A DNA stretch of 64,000 nucleotides from Toxonevra muliebris (Eukaryota > Arthropoda > Insecta > Diptera > Pallopteridae), in contig OY829328.1 of assembly GCA_963691655.1 (NCBI GenBank), positions 5,608,204 to 5,672,203 of the forward strand, in the 5' to 3' direction. The translations under genes were made by a program, and so were the position numbers. Below the pieces are notes generated by a model, which saw nothing but the letters and a program-made list of their open reading frames with translations, had not been told where the DNA came from and searched no databases. Of this stretch, positions 62,221 to 64,000 are shown piece after piece; the first letter of the stretch is position 1; every line of letters starts with the position of its first letter.

Positions 62221-62881
62221 TATAAAAAAAAAAAACGTTAAAAAATACACTTATGCACAAATCTGCTGTGATGCTTCCAAATTTCCATCACGAACTGAAA
62301 ATTAGTAACAGAGAGAAATGCAACAAACTCCAAATAGGATGATATAACGCCCAAATGAAAAACAAAATGAAATGAGCAAACGAGAATCCATTTTGGGGGT
62401 TGTTTATTGATTTCACATACATCGCCCAAAACGAATAAAAAAATTATGTATACCCAAAACTCACATTGATAAGTTTTATTATTCAATCCTGCAAGAACTA
62501 GCGAGCGAATTTCTCTTAATGTATGATGGTAGACGAAATGAGTTGAGAATTTTTACGACACGGCCCGGTTTGCGAATCAAAGTTGTACAAAATTAAAATC
62601 TTTTAATAAACTTTGCTTTTCTCTCAAAATATTGAGTTACCACCTATTTAAGTTAAGAAAATGTGGATATTTCTGAATTATTATTTTTATTATACGACAC
62701 ATTTTATGAAATCCTTTATACCACAGTACATACCATTTAATAAATAATTTGATGAATTATCACAGCACATTAGAATGCGAGATGCTTTTAATGAGATTGG
62801 CCGGGTCCTTTACTTAATATGATATACTTGTAACTATCAAGCAAATTTACAATGAAAACTTTCAAAACGTTGTTTAAATAT
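62221..62881. other. Spacer between the two BESS genes (promoter of copy 1, 3' flank of copy 2)
   Basis: An 82-residue minus-strand frame at 62238-62486 is hydrophobic low complexity and not supported. A short GC-richer CGGCCCGGTTTGCG near 62560 may be promoter sequence. I see no other feature. Confidence 0.35.
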
Positions 62882-62937
62882 TTTATTACTACATAAATTG
62901 ATTAATTAAAGCGCATAATGATAATGCAATTGGTTTA

Positions 62938-63384
62938 TTAGTGTAGAGAATCGTCTAAATCAGAATCATTTGCAAATGGTGCTTCAAATTGTCTTTCGAT
63001 AACTTTTAGACGTTGCTTCACCAAATATGACTGTATGCGTGCCATCGATTGTTGAGCTACTGATTCTGGCAGTTTTTTTAACTGGCACCCAATCGACTTT
63101 CCAAAGCAATCATATTCATTTTCTTCTACTGACGTTGGTTGATTGAGTGTTCCAGAAACAGTGTGCGATTTTTCTAATGGTTTTTGCAGGTTTGACGCAT
63201 TCAGTTTCAATCTCTTTGGTGCCTTTTCATGTGCTAAAGTTACAGAAATACTAGGTGGATCCATAGAAGATTGTGAAGTGGTTATATCGGCAAAATCATT
63301 AGTCGTCTTAAAATCTTCAGTAAGTTCAGCAAGTCTTGCATCTTCAGAAATAGAAATTGGAGGGATCACGGACTTTATGGGTCC
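62938..63384 (-). CDS. BESS exon, copy 2
   Basis: It opens with GPIKSVIPPISIS and its final residues DDSLH match NDPLH of copy 1. Three codons are missing near KPLEKSH relative to KTLGKSH of copy 1. There is no internal stop, which suggests both copies are under selection. Confidence 0.75.
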   Translation of the reverse strand, partial: GPIKSVIPPISISEDARLAELTEDFKTTNDFADITTSQSSMDPPSISVTLAHEKAPKRLKLNASNLQKPLEKSHTVSGTLNQPTSVEENEYDCFGKSIGCQLKKLPESVAQQSMARIQSYLVKQRLKVIERQFEAPFANDSDLDDSLH

Positions 63385-63964
63385 CTAAAAATAATAATAA
63401 ATATATGAATAATACTATTAAAACAAATTTATAAAACTATTAGACTACAAAAGACGTTTTTTTTTATTTATTTCTTCACATTATTAGTATTTTAACACAT
63501 CGATGCATTTTGATGCCATTAATTAATAACGTTTGATTTGAGCTGTTGATAACGTAATTCGGATGCAGCTTTCATGTAAAAATTCTCTTAGGAAGGATTG
63601 ACGTAGTACTTATACCATGTTTTTCTTAAGCTTTCATGATATCTTATATACAAAATTCTATATGTTTTGATCTTCTATCGTCTCTCAGTATTAACCAACG
63701 GGAGTGATCACCCTGTATAATATAATTATAATGTAATTCAGTTAAATATTTTTGTCGTACCTCTTTCGATAATTTCACTTTAAATGTTTTGGCAGCTATT
63801 ATCTTTTTATCAAGTTCAGTAAATGCTATTTTGTGAATCCTCACCAAGTGCGTTTTTAAGTTGTTAGTTCTATCACTTTTCAGTGTGACGCTACATTTCT
63901 TGCATATGGCGATGTTTGATTTTACGTGGAAATGATTCAGAATTGAGGATCTTTTTACTCGCAT
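62938..63964 (-). CDS. BED-type zinc finger / BESS-motif protein, two exons, about 217 aa
   Basis: Predicted DNA-binding protein; name unknown. Exon 1 (63761-63964) starts MRVKRSSILNHFHVKSNIAI and has a BED-type finger: C21, C24, H39, H44 (CKKC ... HLVRIH). Donor AAAGAG|GTACGA (phase 0) joins acceptor TTTTTAG to exon 2 (62938-63384). That exon reads GPIKSVIPPISISEDARLAE and ends with BESS motif EYDCFGKSIGCQLKKLPES. BED fingers are common in hAT transposases and in host proteins derived from them. AATAAA lies at 62882-62887. An acceptor-like TTTCTAG precedes the ATG directly, so a further 5' exon beyond the window is likely. Paralogue of the FLYWCH-BESS gene. Confidence 0.7.
63761..63964 (-). 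CDS. BED zinc finger exon of the BESS gene
   Basis: 204 nt, 68 codons, in phase 0 with the BESS exon. The 106-residue unspliced reading continues past the donor and ends within the intron without further domain. The ATG is 1 nt inside a probable acceptor (TTTCTAG|A ATG). Confidence 0.65.
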
Positions 63965-64000
63965 TCTAGAAATATTAAAAAAAGGAACATATTTATAAAA

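Overview
The window looks like nuclear DNA of a higher dipteran fly. It is AT-rich and intron-containing, with two clearly insect-type genes, many short TATG and GT microsatellites, and many short inverted-repeat elements. My impression is a tephritid-like (true fruit fly) acalyptrate genome. That is inferred from the intron sizes, the gene sequences and repeat styles I recognise; no single feature fixes the genus.

Left part (1-4.8 kb): the 5' four coding exons of kintoun (DNAAF2 homologue, a dynein pre-assembly factor) on the minus strand, running off the left edge. About 9 kb of non-coding DNA follows, holding a 259-bp MITE with a perfect 8-bp target duplication, one copy of a GTGCTCGG-type inverted-repeat element and a LINE/SINE tail. 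At 13.9-21.8 kb lies the complete coding sequence of RYBP, the Polycomb-associated RING1/YY1-binding protein, on the plus strand. It has two coding exons separated by a 7.5-kb intron packed with MITEs, some nested in others.

Middle (about 22.8-60.2 kb): I find no host protein-coding gene that I can support. The stretch holds microsatellite-rich DNA and transposon debris: a tRNA-derived SINE with a perfect 15-bp target duplication, the 3' end of a LINE, two Tc1-type transposase remnants, two RTE-like LINE fragments, a hAT transposase C-terminal fragment and several TTAA- or TTA-flanked fold-back elements. It could be intergenic or a giant intron of a gene outside the window.

Right end (60.2-64 kb): two tandem minus-strand paralogues, each with an N-terminal zinc-finger exon spliced in phase 0 to a homologous BESS-motif exon. 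The N-terminal finger differs between them: one is FLYWCH-like, the other BED-type. This looks like exon replacement within a tandem pair and is the most interesting signal in the window.

Nothing here is a bacterial-type operon or defence system. All splice sites were read by eye; database searches, RNA evidence and whole-genome repeat comparison were not available.
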